Notes: generated from the sequence alone by a model not told the origin. A stretch of DNA of 64,000 nt from Agrypnia vestita (GCA_016648135.1 JADDOH010002582.1:34552-98551); one strand, 5' to 3'. Counted from the stretch's first letter, positions 33,993-46,584 are shown. A program made the numbers and translations.

Positions 33993-35383
33993 AAATATTT
34001 TAATTTTTTGTTTCCATTTTTTAACTATGTTTCTATATTTTATTTTCATTTCATTTTTAGAGGCTCAATTTTCACTGTAAATTCAAATAAGATAAAATTG
34101 TCAAAGAAAATATTTCGAATTTTTTTTCTATTGGGATGTAAAGTTATATATGTATTTGAAGTAATTCGTAATATTTTCTTTATTTTCTGACACTACTGAA
34201 GATTACATTTATGATTGCTTTACCAAGGTACGTTCTAGTTATATCGATTTGTATTATGAAAACAAGTTTTAGATGCAGATTTTATGATTATACCTGTTCG
34301 TTCCAGCCCCGGGAAAAGAAACTGATTAATGTATACACGACTCTCAAATCTCTTCCCGGATCCCGACTGGAACCCACCAAAATCGGCGAATCGGAAATAA
34401 AATACGACGATTTTAAACTCCACCTTTGCCGGTGAATTTAATTGACTGATTCTTTTATCGTTCGAAATAAGATTAGTAAAACACGAAATTGAATTATAAA
34501 TTGAGCGACCAAAGGGAAAATTCTTCGTAAATAGCGACCAAAAGGAATAAAAATTAAAATTGGCCCGAAGATACGTATTACCATTGACGTATTATAATAT
34601 AGACACATTATTTCCATACTAGCCGACTTTCATATGTAGCAAATATTGCATTGAAAGAGACAACAAATCACACAATCAAGTAATCACGTAAAATCAGGTA
34701 ATTTGAAGTCACGGTGACTAAAATAACATACTCTTTCTTACAATACTGTACGATACTCTGTTCCTTTTTCCCCGGGACTTTTTTTTCGGTTTTCGGTTTT
34801 CAGTTTTCGTAGTCGGCATTTTGTTTCGGTCCGTTCGATAACGAATGCAAGTAAGGCAATTACCTTCCTTTTGAGTTGCCAAGATTTCACGCTTGTAACG
34901 TATCTACAGTTTATTATATCATTGCGTATTACTGATTCGAAAAATAACTAAAAATGCTAAATGCTGTCTGACCAACTGATACGAAAAGTACTACAAAAAT
35001 GCTCCCGCTTTTCTGAATATCTTCCCTTTTATAACTTCTCGGGATTTATTTTTGCAAAACAAAATATAAATTTATACATATTATGCGTGTTCCAAACATT
35101 TCTTCATTCAAAAATTTCAATAATAAAAATATAAATTGGCGAGTTCTTACTCACATAAAATAATAAAGAAAAACACATTTTTATTCAATAAATAATCAAG
35201 TAGGTACATCATACAAACACAATTTCAATTTGGAAGACATTGCCAAATTTTTGTTAAAATATTTTGGAGGAAACAATACCTATTAACCTTTTAAAAATAC
35301 TATTTAATATTATTTATCGACACTCAATCTTGATTACCTATACATTAATTTGTAGGTTCAATAAATTTAAGATGACATCTGTC

Positions 35384-35394
<11 letters not shown>
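33993..35394. other. No gene recognised
   Basis: 34300-34435 is a GC-balanced patch open on both strands, without a recognisable domain. 34770-34860 has a T/G-rich tttttcggttttcggttttcag tandem. Otherwise AT-rich. Confidence 0.4.

Positions 35395-35417
<23 letters not shown>
35389..35417. repeat. (TA)n microsatellite
   Basis: Perfect alternating TA tract of about 28 bases. Confidence 0.9.
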
Positions 35418-35421
<4 letters not shown>

Positions 35422-37529
35422 AATTTCTTTTCGACATGAATTGCGATATGCATTTACGCGAAATTTTACATATACACGCGTCATTGATTCACCCCCTAGT
35501 CTTGGAAAATAGGGGGATATTTAGAGGGTGGGGTGCGGATCTGGTGGGGGGATAAAATAAGTCGCAGAGAACGTCTCGGCTCGCATTTATCTCTCTCGCT
35601 CCTGTGTAAACAGTGTACACTTCATCCCTTATGCATCCGTTACTACTAGATATAGGGTCGCCTCCCCAGCTATATGCATTGATATTAATCAATTTGACTA
35701 TTCGGCGAATTGCGTACAATAAAATAAATATACGTATAAATCTGCGTATAATAAATTTGATATGTATTTTTTTAAATGATGATTATATATTGACATACAG
35801 AAAAAGGCGATTTTTAAATATTTAGCAGAAAAATTCATTTTTGATTTCATATTAAGAGAGAAAGAAGGAATTAAAAAACTGGACTTTAATTTACTGGATA
35901 AGCTTACTGAAGAAGAACGCTTACCGGACAAACTGGATAAGCTAGTCAAAAAGTTTTTTCATAATACAACATTTCGCCTCTATTAATATTAATCGTAATA
36001 TTATTACAGGTTCAACGTTATTATTTCAATTATTTAAGTCCAAAAATGGTATACATTTTAAACGATTAATGATATTTTGATATGACAGAACAGTCATGAT
36101 AGCCATTCATTTAAAATAATAAATAAATTATAAACAATTAAAAAAATAGAAATACGAGTTTATTTTAAATTTAAAAACTAACTTTTGCAAGTATAAGTTA
36201 TTAATATTTTCATAAGTGTTTTAAAACACTTAATGACATTCACGAGAAAGCTGTTTCATTCAACCTGCCCCAATTTGGCTAAATTTTGCTTCAAATCGAT
36301 GTTTTGCGCTTAAATGGTCGGTACATATTTTAGGCGTGTTCTTAGTCTTTTTGATCCCGGGTCTTAAAACAAGGAAGGTACGACTTTGGCAGACCGGCCC
36401 TCGAAGGTTCGGGGAAGGAAGAGGAGGGTATTAGACATGAATACATTTATACCCGTGATTGGCCGATTGTAATGTCTTGTTCAACCAAATTGTTGCGATT
36501 CATGTTCAGTTTATATTGTCATGCCTTGCCTTAGGTCCAATAGTTGGGCTGGTTTAACGACACATTTAAGGGTCGCTTAATTAAAGCAACTTCCACAAAG
36601 TCTTGAATAGTGTGGGAAAGAAAGTACACTATTGAAAAATTGCATGTATTATTTTATCTTTAAAAATGTTTAAAAAGTTATTTGTTAAAATTACCAAAAA
36701 CATCATCAACGTAATTGATTTAAAGTTAAGGAAAATTATGACGGTCCCGGATGTGATTCTCAATGAGGTCATTATCTTCATGATTTCTTAAGCCCGTCTG
36801 TTTTTCTGTTACGCTTCAAACAAATTATGAATTCAAACTTTTATATGAATTAATTTCTTATTCGAGATTGGCGGAAAAGATCTTTCGGAAAAAATTGGCA
36901 TAAAACTTTTGACACCGCATCTTGCTTGTAGGACAGTACTTTATTTATATATATTTATTATTTCAGACTTTGGATTGCTGTGGAAGAACGAGCTACAGCC
37001 CGAAAAAATGCAGGACATTATAACTTTGAATCTCAGCTTTACATTAATTAGTCACAAAAAAAAAATATTGCGGAGTGAATCTAAAACGTTGACATATCAT
37101 TTTTTAAATTAACACATAGTAAAATATAAATGAACGAGTCGTTTCTATTAATCGAAATGACTTGTAATTTCTAATTGCTGAAATTATTCTTCATTTGCTT
37201 CATAAATAAAATTATCGTGAATTCGTGGTATGTTTGTGTTAGCATGTAAACAGCGCCATATGGTGGCGTATTGTTACATAGAGATTATATATATATATAT
37301 TAACGTAACTTGTTACAAATTAGGTTTATTAGTTTATAATGAAATTATATACCTACTCATAAATCAGGAAAAAACAGATGTTCCTTTTAGTAAATGTATC
37401 TAAATAAAATTTAGCGGCTTAGGCGCTTATTGCGTGTAAACTCTATACCGGTATATTAATGTTGGATTAGTCATTGACGTTGCGGAGATTATTCATGGAA
37501 ATAATTAAATTAGGTGAAAAACATAAACA
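35418..37529. other. No gene recognised; GC-richer block 35480-35660
   Basis: 35480-35660 is GC-richer with G-rich words (gggtggggtgcgg, ggtggggggat) and could be regulatory. 36340-36420 is another small GC-rich patch. A (TA)n tract lies at 37285-37300. No exon recognised. Confidence 0.35.
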
Positions 37530-37690
37530 ATGTTATCCATACGTGAGTTTAATTATTACATTGGAGCATGTAATTGTAAATACATTGGTCAAACTCTAAG
37601 AAATCTCAACGTTAAACTAAAAGAGCATTTTCGTCGTCTAACTAGCGACAACTTTTCTGAATTCGTGAACCACATCATGTTAGACTTCTC
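37530..37690 (+). pseudogene. Penelope-like element, GIY-YIG endonuclease fragment
   Basis: The frame reads YYIGACNCKYIGQTLRNLNV, then KLKEHFRR and a later FVNHI. C..KYIGQT.R....R.KEH is the start of the GIY-YIG endonuclease module carried at the C-terminus of Penelope-like retroelement proteins. Here only about 50 residues remain, with no reverse transcriptase upstream and a stop soon after FVNHIMLD. It is a dead fragment. Other GIY-YIG proteins are possible, but the isolated repeat-rich setting favours Penelope. Confidence 0.6.
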
Positions 37691-37909
37691 CATCTCGTTG
37701 GTGCAACGTTAATAAAATAAATAATTTTTAATGTTAACTAATTAAAACAAATATTAACTCTGTTATTAATTTGCTTAACAATATCACTAACTCTTCACCT
37801 CTACTCTTAATACTCCCGTTACAATAATTGTAAGTGTAATTATTACACTTACACCCTCTGACTCACTTTTTCAGTACCTTAACAATCAATTATTAATTAA
37901 GGATAAATT
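37691..37909. other. No gene recognised
   Basis: AT-rich spacer with a small inverted word pair, gtaagtgtaattattacacttac, near 37830. Confidence 0.45.
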
Positions 37910-38336
37910 ATAGAAGTCTCACAGAGACGACGTTGTTTATATATGAGAAAAGTGGATGGAAATCTCTTATACGATAGCGCAGGGCTTACAACCTGTATGA
38001 GCACATTTAAATAATCACTCTACACAATGCAACATCCATAAATTACATCGTAAGAACATCCGCACATTATCAAATTTTTGAAAGTTCTACACCTATATGT
38101 TTCGAATCAAGAACATTTCATATATTGCACTGGTCTCTGCTAGAGACATCTGTTTTTATTTTTTCTCATTAACGAGTTAGTATACACACATTTCGCAACT
38201 GGTAATATTTTATTTTTCAAAGTGGAGTTTTTTTTAGCAATATTCCTTATTAACGTATATATGACATTCTTTCGAATTATTACATATCTACTAGAATACG
38301 CCTGAAAAATTAATATTTTCAATCTTTTTATTTCAA
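37910..38336. mobile_element. Fold-back element family B, diverged copy
   Basis: Starts tatagaagtctcacagagacg, as in the family-B termini. It contains agggcttacaacctgtatga, then a central gtctctgctagagacat palindrome (38131-38147) and agaatacgcctgaaaa. The same blocks recur at 41262-41600 (inverted) and 53713-54120. No coding content. Confidence 0.65.
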
Positions 38337-38639
38337 AAAATCATTGTTAATTTAAAAGAAATAACAAATTATTAATTTGTTATTTCTTCTAAATTCTAAT
38401 GCTCTCCAAACTTGAGTAGTAAAATATAAAATTATAATTACGCTCACGTAGATATGACGTAGTTTATATTTTTCATCCAATTTAAGATCATCTCTCTACC
38501 GATAAAAAGTTCCTAGTTGGATGACTATATATTTTTTTTGTTATTGGTTATTTTTGTAAGTTTGTTTAAAATATTAGTAAGTTACGTTAATCTGCCATGC
38601 AACTTATTGAAACTCAACTGAAGAACTGCGGCAAACAAA
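38337..38639. other. No gene recognised
   Basis: AT-rich; contains a short inverted pair, aaagaaataacaaattattaatttgttatttctt, around 38356-38389 (perfect stem of about 15). No gene. Confidence 0.45.
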
Positions 38640-38992
38640 ACAAAACGCTAAAGGTTTAAATTTGTCCGGTCACGTGGGGCCGCCGCATCCGACTGCCCTC
38701 CCCGCATTCATCTGTCAATTGCAATATCGTTTTTAGCCAATGGGATAGATTCATCGGCTACTTGCGGCCGGCCTCGCCGCTTGCCAGTATTTATACCTCG
38801 CTGCTTGGAGCTAATAAATCCCAGGACCAATAGAGCGGAGGCCTCATGCGGTCCGGCTTGCAAGAGACATGTCTCCGCGTAAGGAGAGCGAGCCCAAAAG
38901 GGTACAGCCTGTATCTATTAGGCCCCATGTACATGTTTCAATTTGCGGAAGCCGCATTGAAGGGCGGTACGGCCAGTGACTATCCAGGTACC
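38640..38992 (+). promoter_or_regulatory. GC-rich island with CCAAT and TATA-like boxes
   Basis: A 350-base GC-rich island in AT-rich DNA. CCAAT lies at 38737-38741 and TATTTATA at 38789-38796, about 50 bases apart in promoter-like order. GC-rich sequence follows to a donor-like CCAG|GTACCT near 38989. No coding frame fits, so it would be a promoter plus untranslated first exon of a plus-strand gene. No partner exon recognised. Confidence 0.3.
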
Positions 38993-39734
38993 TAAATTTA
39001 TGGATTTACTTTTATTAACGTACTGAAAAATTGAAGAATGTGAGCTGTGGGTCTACAGAAGAATCCCGAGAATAAGGTTCGGATGAAAACTAATCCTCCG
39101 TATTCATAGACAGTAAAATTTGAATGTCTGGAATAAGTAGATGAGTTTGTGTATATGGGAAGTTTGTTCGATAGAAGAGGGAAGTCTGAGAAAGATATCG
39201 AGAGGAGGATGACTGCAGAGAATAAAGTGAAGATGCTTTGAGTGCAATAATTTGTCATAGGAACATGTCATCCGAGGCAAGACTAGCGGTACACAACGGA
39301 ATAGGCATGATGACAATATTAAAGAATAAGTGATTTTAGAGAAGAAAATATTTTGAAAGGATCTTTAAAAATGACACAGTTTTAATATACACATTGAGAT
39401 TAATAAGATTTTCAATAAAATAAAAGTATAAAATTGTGCAATCCGCCATTTTAACTGAAACACCGGTCAGAACGAATGACGTCACGCCTCGGTACACATC
39501 ACCGTGTCTTTGAACCCATGCCATAGGCACAATGTAATGTTTACTGAGGCTTGATTTCACGTAGACGAAATGACAGCTGCGGGCGTTTTTGCGCGAAATT
39601 AAAAATATGTAGATGAAAATGTAATTATTTGCGTAAAAACTTACTACTGAAATAATTTTATTTTCGGTAATAGTAGACGTGTACCTACAATATAGAATGT
39701 TATTTCAAAATCTGTCATCATGCCTTTTCTGGAA
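38993..39734. other. Non-coding, possible LINE relic
   Basis: 39030-39260 has gatgaaaactaatcctccgt and gaagtttgttcgatagaaga style text reminiscent of decayed LINE reverse transcriptase, but no frame can be followed. No gene called. Confidence 0.3.
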
Positions 39735-40155
39735 AGTGAAGTCTAGAGTTAGCATAAGAGGAACAAAGTAGACTGAATGCTGTGGAAACGAGATCACTTA
39801 GATGGGTGATAGAGTGAAGAATTAACAAATTAAGAAAGAATGTAAAGTTGATCGAATTAAATCGAATCGATAAAATTAAATCGAATTAAAAAATGGGCGC
39901 TCGGGTGGTTTAGTCATGTTGAGCGAATAAATGAGGAAATAATGGTAAGAAAGATATATGACGCGGGTTTTGATGGCGCCAGAAAGAGGGTGTGACCGCG
40001 GAAGACAGGCATGACCAGATAACCACATACTGGAAGATGGTCCTGTTAGGAGCCTCTACAATCGTCTCTCTTGCATGCGAAGATGTATGAATGCGGATGA
40101 TGCGAGAGTTATGTGTCAGTAAGAAGAGTGTGGTGCTCCATCCTCATGGTAAGTA
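39735..40155 (+). pseudogene. LINE tail, same family as 43140 (heavily decayed)
   Basis: Reads in broken frames RLNAVETRSLR at the start. Near 39910-40100 come phrases equivalent to GHVERINEE, KIYDAGFDGARK and RPRKT. Nucleotides such as gatggcgccagaaagagg, gaccagat and actggaagatggtcc match the better copy at 43140-43590. Multiple stops and frameshifts; 5' truncated; ends at catggtaagtacgtaa. Confidence 0.65.
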
Positions 40156-41261
40156 CGTAAAACTTTTTTCACATTAAAAAAAGATTTTTCTTTACTTCTA
40201 AGAAAGATCATTCCAATAGAAAATTTTATGGCCATCACTTTAAGAATCGCAGAGTTTCTTGGAATTTTTAATAATTTTCATGGGATCTCAGGGTATATTA
40301 TGTACGTTTTCAGGCCCAGATCCGTTAATATCTTCATCAGATAATGTTCAAAACGTTGGCTCATTAGAAATGAAAAATTACTCAACGGAAAATGGATCAG
40401 TTTTTTTTTTGCATAATCTGATAACCTGAGTCTTACATAATGCATAATAATAACTATTTAATTTCTAAACAAAATTTTTCTTATTGTTAATATATTTAAG
40501 ATCGTTACTTTTGCGCCAAGCACTAAAACACCTAGATCCTCCCTTGTATATAACTGCAAAGTCTTTTGAAAGTAATAAATGTATCTTTTTAACAGAATAG
40601 ACAGACCCCAGATTTGCTAACGATATTTTACTTACATAAATAACTAACTTAATATTGAAAACATTTTCAATAAAACTTAAATTATTTTAATTTTGCGAAT
40701 TGACCGGAGCCGGCCTCTGCCTCTTTTCCACCCACCCCCTCCTACAAAGGAACTCCGTATTTCTGAATGACACGACAAAAGAAGGAACCCTGGTTTCAAG
40801 TCAGTGTAAATTTCAAGCTTCATTAGCATTGCTATGTACTTCAAAATGACTGTAAAATAGTACGTATATGCGATCGGATATAACCATACTACGCATTTAT
40901 TAATTTGAGTGAGGTTTTTCACTCATACCAATCGAGAGATGTTCATATAACACCAAGTAAAGGCCTTTCGATTGGGACTGGAAATTTTTTTATTTTGAAA
41001 TTAAAATAAAACAGTTAATAGGTAAGTACCTATTTATGATACTTTCTGGTATCAAAATAAATTATTAATTGATTTATAAATCTTAGATGATTATAATAAT
41101 ATTTTTATATGTATATTCTAAGAACACAATTACAGAATATTATCCACAGAGGGGTAATTATTAATCAAGATGTATACAAAATCCAATAACTTTGTTCTTA
41201 TAACGTACAACATATGTAATGGTCTATAAAAGGAATTAATATACTAAACATAATAATTTTC
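40156..41261. other. No gene recognised
   Basis: AT-rich apart from a GC-richer spot at 40700-40745. The minus frame at 40677-40922 has no domain. Confidence 0.4.
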
Positions 41262-41600
41262 AGGCGTATTATAGTGTATATGATAAATAATTCGGAAGAA
41301 TATAATATATACATTTAAAATAATACTACTTAATATTCCATTTTAAAAATATATACAGAGGTACCTATCATTACCTGCTGCGAAATCTATGTATATATGT
41401 CATGGGAATGATTATAGATATCTCTAGATGTCTCTAGCATAGTCCTTTCGTATATATGAAAGAAACATAGATATAAAACATACATACAACTTTAAAAATT
41501 TGATAGTGTGCGGATGTTCTTAAGGTGGAATTGGTGAAAAATTACAATCACTTAAGGCAGCTCATATAGGCCATAAGCCCTGGGCCGTGATTTACACACA
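41262..41600. mobile_element. Fold-back element family B, inverted copy
   Basis: Contains ttttcaggcgtattatag, a ctagatgtctctagc palindromic centre, gtgcggatgttctta and a ggccataagccctggg end. These blocks are the reverse complement of 37910-38336. The outer ctcacagagacg terminus is missing. Confidence 0.55.
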
Positions 41601-42599
41601 CGTTTTCCATATAAATATAATTTATCCTTTTTAGATGATTTATTAAAAAAATGGAACATCCAAATACTAATAATCTTTCTCATATCAATATTTCATTCAA
41701 AATGTATGTGCGTAGCACAGACCACAAAATAAATAGATATGAACAGACGTAAATTCCTTGTGCACAGTTTAGCACCACGTCTAGTGTCCATACGTTCGCC
41801 TTGTTTAAAAGACACTGCTAGTTTGTAAATTTTGAAACAATTATCAAACGGTTAAACCAAGGTGCACATCTACATATGTACTCTTAAAAGGTACTATTTC
41901 CTAGTAAATAAGTCGCGCTTTATTACAAGAAGATGTTTTACTTAAGAAACTCCGCTTGTTTACTAGGGGATTAAATTATCCGAGAATAAATACTTTAACT
42001 GTATTATAAATGTGTCTTAAACATACGCGAGGGATGAATTTATTTCGCTGTTACCCATTCCTCTCTGCGAAAAAACTATTAAATTCATCTACTTAATACT
42101 ATGTGGTGCATACGCTTATTTTAGGGAGACCGACCTACAAACGGCGAGAATTATTTTAATTTTGACTGATTGACAGCATATTTTAAAGAAAATACAATAT
42201 AACCACTATTTTATTTTATGAAGATATATTGTCTAGCGAATAAAGCGAAATCTAATTTTTTTCTTGTGGCAGTAAAGATCCTATAATTTTTAAACTAAAT
42301 GAAGGTATACTGAAGATTGTTAATAATAACAATTATTATTAAACCATTGTCAAATTCTTCATAATATAATTTGAATCCAATTCATAATGATTTTGAATAG
42401 TTTATTAAAAATCTTAAGATGATTAATTTTTTTATATGAATATATATTAATGTTTCATTAAATTATATGAAATAAAGGAGCGCAGAATTAAATTACGCAA
42501 GTAGTTACAAACTAGAAATATAGGAACATAAACTACATTTTATTGTTCAACGCATATATCATAAATTATTTCTCGCTTGCTCGGAAGTAATGTACGATC
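41601..42599. other. No gene recognised
   Basis: AT-rich sequence without gene or element signals. Confidence 0.45.
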
Positions 42600-42995
42600 T
42601 ATTAAACTCACTTCTTCTTAGTTATGACGTAATCACATTACGCTTTCCTCTGAACGTACGAGGAAATAACGCAATCGATCAAAATACACAGGCAAACGCC
42701 GTCCTGAAGTCGGCGCCTTGGCTATACAGAAATCGAAATGGAGCTCGGCGAAATGAGCGATGAAGATTTCGCATTTCGGCCCTATTGTTCTTATTCTGTG
42801 TCGCCACATTGTCTTGAGCGCATAAATTCCGAGGTTAACTGGCATTAAAACAACTTGGGCATGAAGGAAGGCGGCCCCCGTCTCGATGCGAACGGGGCTT
42901 AATCCACCGGAAAATACTTAGACCGTTGTTGTCTCAGTACAGCGATGTTACGGGGAAGCACTACACACCGACACAGCACTAACACAGGTACGCTT
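42600..42995 (+). promoter_or_regulatory. GC-rich donor-bounded block, possible leader exon
   Basis: A GC-balanced 390-base block ending at a good donor, ACACAG|GTACGC (about 42988/42989). The last 50 bases (cagcgatgttacggggaag, then cacaccgacacagcac) look like insect 5' untranslated sequence. An ATG inside would read only about 14 codons (MLRGSTTHRHSTNT) to the donor. No clear TATA box. The 70-codon minus frame at 42633-42845 shows no domain. Confidence 0.22.
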
Positions 42996-43139
42996 GCTCA
43001 GCTAAAAGTATCCATTATTGCGTATTATTAAAATTAAAAGTAGATAAATGGTAAGCATTTGAAATTAGCCAAATTGCCTTCTATTTGTTATATTTTTTCT
43101 GACCTCATTTATGTTTTTAAAACTGTTAACGGCTTATTA

Positions 43140-43590
43140 GATTGTCCCGAACCAAATTTATTAATGATGAGATTGAATGCAGTGGAGATGAGATCCCTCA
43201 GACGTATGTGTGGCAAATCAATTTATGATAGAGTACAGAATGCCGATATTAGGAATGAATATAAAGGTGATCTTAGCATAACTAACGTAATTGAAAAAGG
43301 GTCGCTCAGATGGTCATGTTGAGCGAATGAATGAGGAAAGAATGGTAAAAAAGATATATAATGCAAGTGTTGATGGCGCCAGAAAGAGAGGGCAACCGCG
43401 GAAGACGTGGCGTGACCAGATTAACCAGATACTGGAAGATGGTCCCGTTAGAAGCCTCAACATCCGGCGAGCTCGCATGTATGAATGTGGATGAGGCAAG
43501 AGTTGTATGTCAGGACAGAAGAGTGTGGCGCTCTATCCTCTCTGTCTACCCCCACGGGGAAACGGCGTGATGGTAAGTAAGTAAGTATTA
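43140..43590 (+). pseudogene. LINE, C-terminal tail of reverse transcriptase ORF
   Basis: Three successive frames give one recognisable protein tail. They read LNAVEMRSLRRMCGKSIYDR (43166 on), then GHVERMNEERMVKKIYNASV and KRGQPRKTWRDQI, then MNVDEARVVCQDRRVWRSIL and YPHGETA. This is the conserved region after the reverse transcriptase palm in RTE-like LINEs that are very common in Lepidoptera. Two frameshifts (near 43315 and 43480) kill it. The element ends in a (GTAA)n-type tail at 43574-43590, showing the natural 3' terminus. The endonuclease and polymerase domains are missing by 5' truncation. Confidence 0.82.
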
Positions 43591-45769
43591 TGTTCCTGTT
43601 AGATCTTGCGGGTAAAACATAACTTTTCATTGCCAGCCTGGAAATACAAATTATATATTAAATTCACCGTAATTCGTGCTAATTTATATGCTTTATGTAA
43701 GATATATTTTTAGATTATCTATATCTGCAAATGTTTATTGATTAAATTTTTCAATTTTCATTTGTAACTTGATTTTCAATTGCTGGGAGGGATTTTTTGT
43801 ACTGAAATTTCGTTTCTCATTGTTCTGCTGTATAGTGATTATTAGGACCCAACGTCCGATTTTGCCTGTACGTAGGTACTACAAACCTGATATTTCCAAT
43901 TTTTTTTGTGTTCCGTTACATTGTTTTTCCTTTCTTTTTTCTGTGAATTTATCATTTATTTGTAATGTGTACTATTAAACTCTTTTTGGGCGTGCATTTC
44001 AACAAATTTAAATTTATTATAAAGATAACGATATTATATCATACATTACAATTAAAAAAATAATAATCAACGAATATTTTTTTAAATAGGCCGGATCAGA
44101 TTCTAACAATTTAGCTCCAGCTCATGATATCTTTCCGTTTCAATCTCATGATATCTTGCTCATTATTTTGAATGGATTGGAAATAAGTTTATTTACTAAT
44201 TTTATTGACAGTTTTGCAACAGAATTAATTAAAACTTATAAACCTTTATTCAGAGTGAATTTTAGTAAGATAACATTCAGGTCATAATTCAATTCTCTTA
44301 AAATGTCAAAAGTATGACAGCCTGCCGCCAACGCAACGCATAGGTATATTATTGTAATGTATACATTTTTGTAACAAAAATAAGAAAAAATATAGATATT
44401 ATCGTTCGTCCCAGTTCTTTCAATTTTTCAATCTGAGCAGTCTTGTTTGTGACTGTGAACAAAAAAAAATCAGCACTCATATTGTATAATAAATTTTAAG
44501 TAGTGATGGTCAAAACGATTATATAATAACTGTTATTTTAGAATTGTTTCTGATTATAACTGATTTTTCGCAGTTCGACCTGCAACCATCGGTACTAATC
44601 GGTAATAGTTACATCTGTTAACAATCAGATATGACATTCAAATAACGATTAGAAATTGTTATCCAGTTAAAATAACGGTTTCCGCCATCACTAATTTTGA
44701 GTGACTAATATATTTTGTAACCCTGATATTTTGTGTAAGTGAAAATATTGAGTTTTTTTAATCTTTAAAAAACATTATGTATAAACAAATATCATTTTTT
44801 CAATCAATTCATTAGGTATATTATTAAGATTATTAAAATTATATATTAATTGTCTTCTCAGGTACATTTAGAAATAATAATTTTATTACAATTTTGCTTA
44901 CCTAGCGCGGTGGTCGCGTCTACCAAGAGTTATTATATCAAATTAAAAAAATGCAAAAAAGCTACATCTCTTTTAAAAATTGTATTTTAAAAACATAAGA
45001 AAATATGCATATAGACAAGTAGGTACCTAATGTTTCATTTTTGAAAAACGTTTTAACTTAAATAAACATTTTTGTTTCACAATAACTTTTTATAAACTTA
45101 TTTCAATTCACAACAAAAATAAGAATAATCAATTAAAAATCACTTCACACTCATTGTTTTATGATATTAAAAATATTTGTAAATTTATACAGTAATTGAA
45201 AACGAACAGATTAATAAAATCACTTCTAATCGCTAGGAATTCTGTCAGATAACTGGGATATAAAAAATAATTATATTTCAAGCTTCCTACAAATGTGGAA
45301 ATCCGGTTTCAATTCAGATGCTGAGGGACCTCCGTGGACCGTGCTGCAGATGTGTTTCTATTCATGTCCAACAGCATCCGCTTGGATTCGAATTCTGGCA
45401 TTTATTGTGAAATTCAAGTTTCTAGAAATATTTGGTGCGATCCTCGCCCAGATGGGGTAGGAACTGGTTTCCTCGCATTGTGTCGTAGACGACGCGAACC
45501 GTGAAAACGTGTTGGGGCATCTAGAAACTAGAAATGTTTTCATAGATGGTAGGTTATTAATAATATCCGTGGACCGTTCGGCTCTTTTTATAGGCATTGT
45601 GTTGTGCATTTTAATAGGATGCTGTGTCCGGTCCATTGAAAAATCGATTAACCGGTTTTATTGACGATTTAAAAATACATTTTATCTGTTTTAGAATGGT
45701 GATATCTGATTGGCCAGGTGCTCAAAATTTTAAAGAAGAAAAACATAAATTTAACACAAGGATGTGTAT
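43591..45769. other. No gene recognised
   Basis: 45290-45640 is GC-balanced and open for 92 codons on the minus strand, without a recognisable family. 44880-44930 has a short GC-richer phrase. Otherwise AT-rich. Confidence 0.4.
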
Positions 45770-46243
45770 TAGGGATGGGTAAAAAATATCGATTTGGCAA
45801 TATATCGATATTTTTTTTAAAAATTATATCTATTGATATTTTTTTTGAAAAATATCGATATTTATCGTCGATATATTTTTTCGCGATATATCAAATATCG
45901 ATATTTTTTTCTTGGCTACCTTTTTATTTTTGGTAATTTTTTGGCGACCTTTTTAATATTTTTTTTGACGACCTTTTGTTGGTTATCTTTTTCATTTTAT
46001 TTTTGGTCATCGATATATTTTTTTCGATATATCGATAGTTTTTTCCCTAAATATCGATATATTTTTCTCGATATATCGATATATTTTTTCCGACATAACG
46101 ATATTTTTTTCTCTATATCGATATTTTTTTTGGCGACCTTTTTTTTTTGGTCGCCAAAAGCATTTTATATAATATCGATATATTTTTTTCAATGTATATC
46201 GATCATTTTCGATATTTTTTTTCATCGAAAATATTCATCCCTA
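45770..46243. mobile_element. MITE built of ATCGATAT/T-run words, TAGGGATG ends
   Basis: Starts TAGGGATGGGTAAAAAATAT and ends with the inverse of TAGGGATGAATATTTTCG. The interior is an irregular array of atatcgatatttttt and ttggcgacctttt words. Because the array is self-complementary (ATCGAT palindromes), long pseudo-frames appear on both strands; they are not genes. TAGGGATG-type termini occur on hAT-like MITEs, but no convincing 8-bp duplication was found. Confidence 0.65.
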
Positions 46244-46362
46244 GTATTTTATGTGTTTTATGAGTAAAATAACTTTAATAAGTTAATAAAATAGCTAACT
46301 TTATATATCTTGTTAATGATAATTTTCAAAAACTTGTCAGATTTATATGTCATTTAAGAATA

Positions 46363-46365
<3 letters not shown>

Positions 46366-46395
<30 letters not shown>

Positions 46396-46566
46396 TAGAG
46401 ATGTGAACACGGAATACGTGTCACATCAATATTCTTACTATTTTCAAACTAAGCTAAGCGCTTGTACTATGAAAATAGGACTAACTTGCTAGTCTGGAAT
46501 GAGGATCGAACCCGCAACCTTTGGATCACGAGGCCAGTGTCCTAACCACAAGACCAACAAGCTACT
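46366..46566 (-). mobile_element. tRNA-derived SINE, copy B, with long A tail
   Basis: The whole body matches copy A at high identity: gaacacggaatacgtgtcac, ttcaaactaagctaa, and the B box gaggatcgaacccgcaacc read on the plus strand. A 28-base T run at 46366-46392 is the SINE's A tail seen from the plus strand. The head ends at agctactcc (46566), 18 bases before mariner copy 2. Confidence 0.88.
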
Positions 46567-46584
46567 CCAACAAGATATTATGTA

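Noticed and set aside
33790..34080. 96-codon plus frame
   Set aside because: Created by an imperfect two-unit tandem repeat and AT-rich flanks.
45833..46267. 144-codon plus frame rich in I, F, Y and S
   Set aside because: It runs through the ATCGATAT/T-run array, where all frames on both strands are open. Composition artefact.
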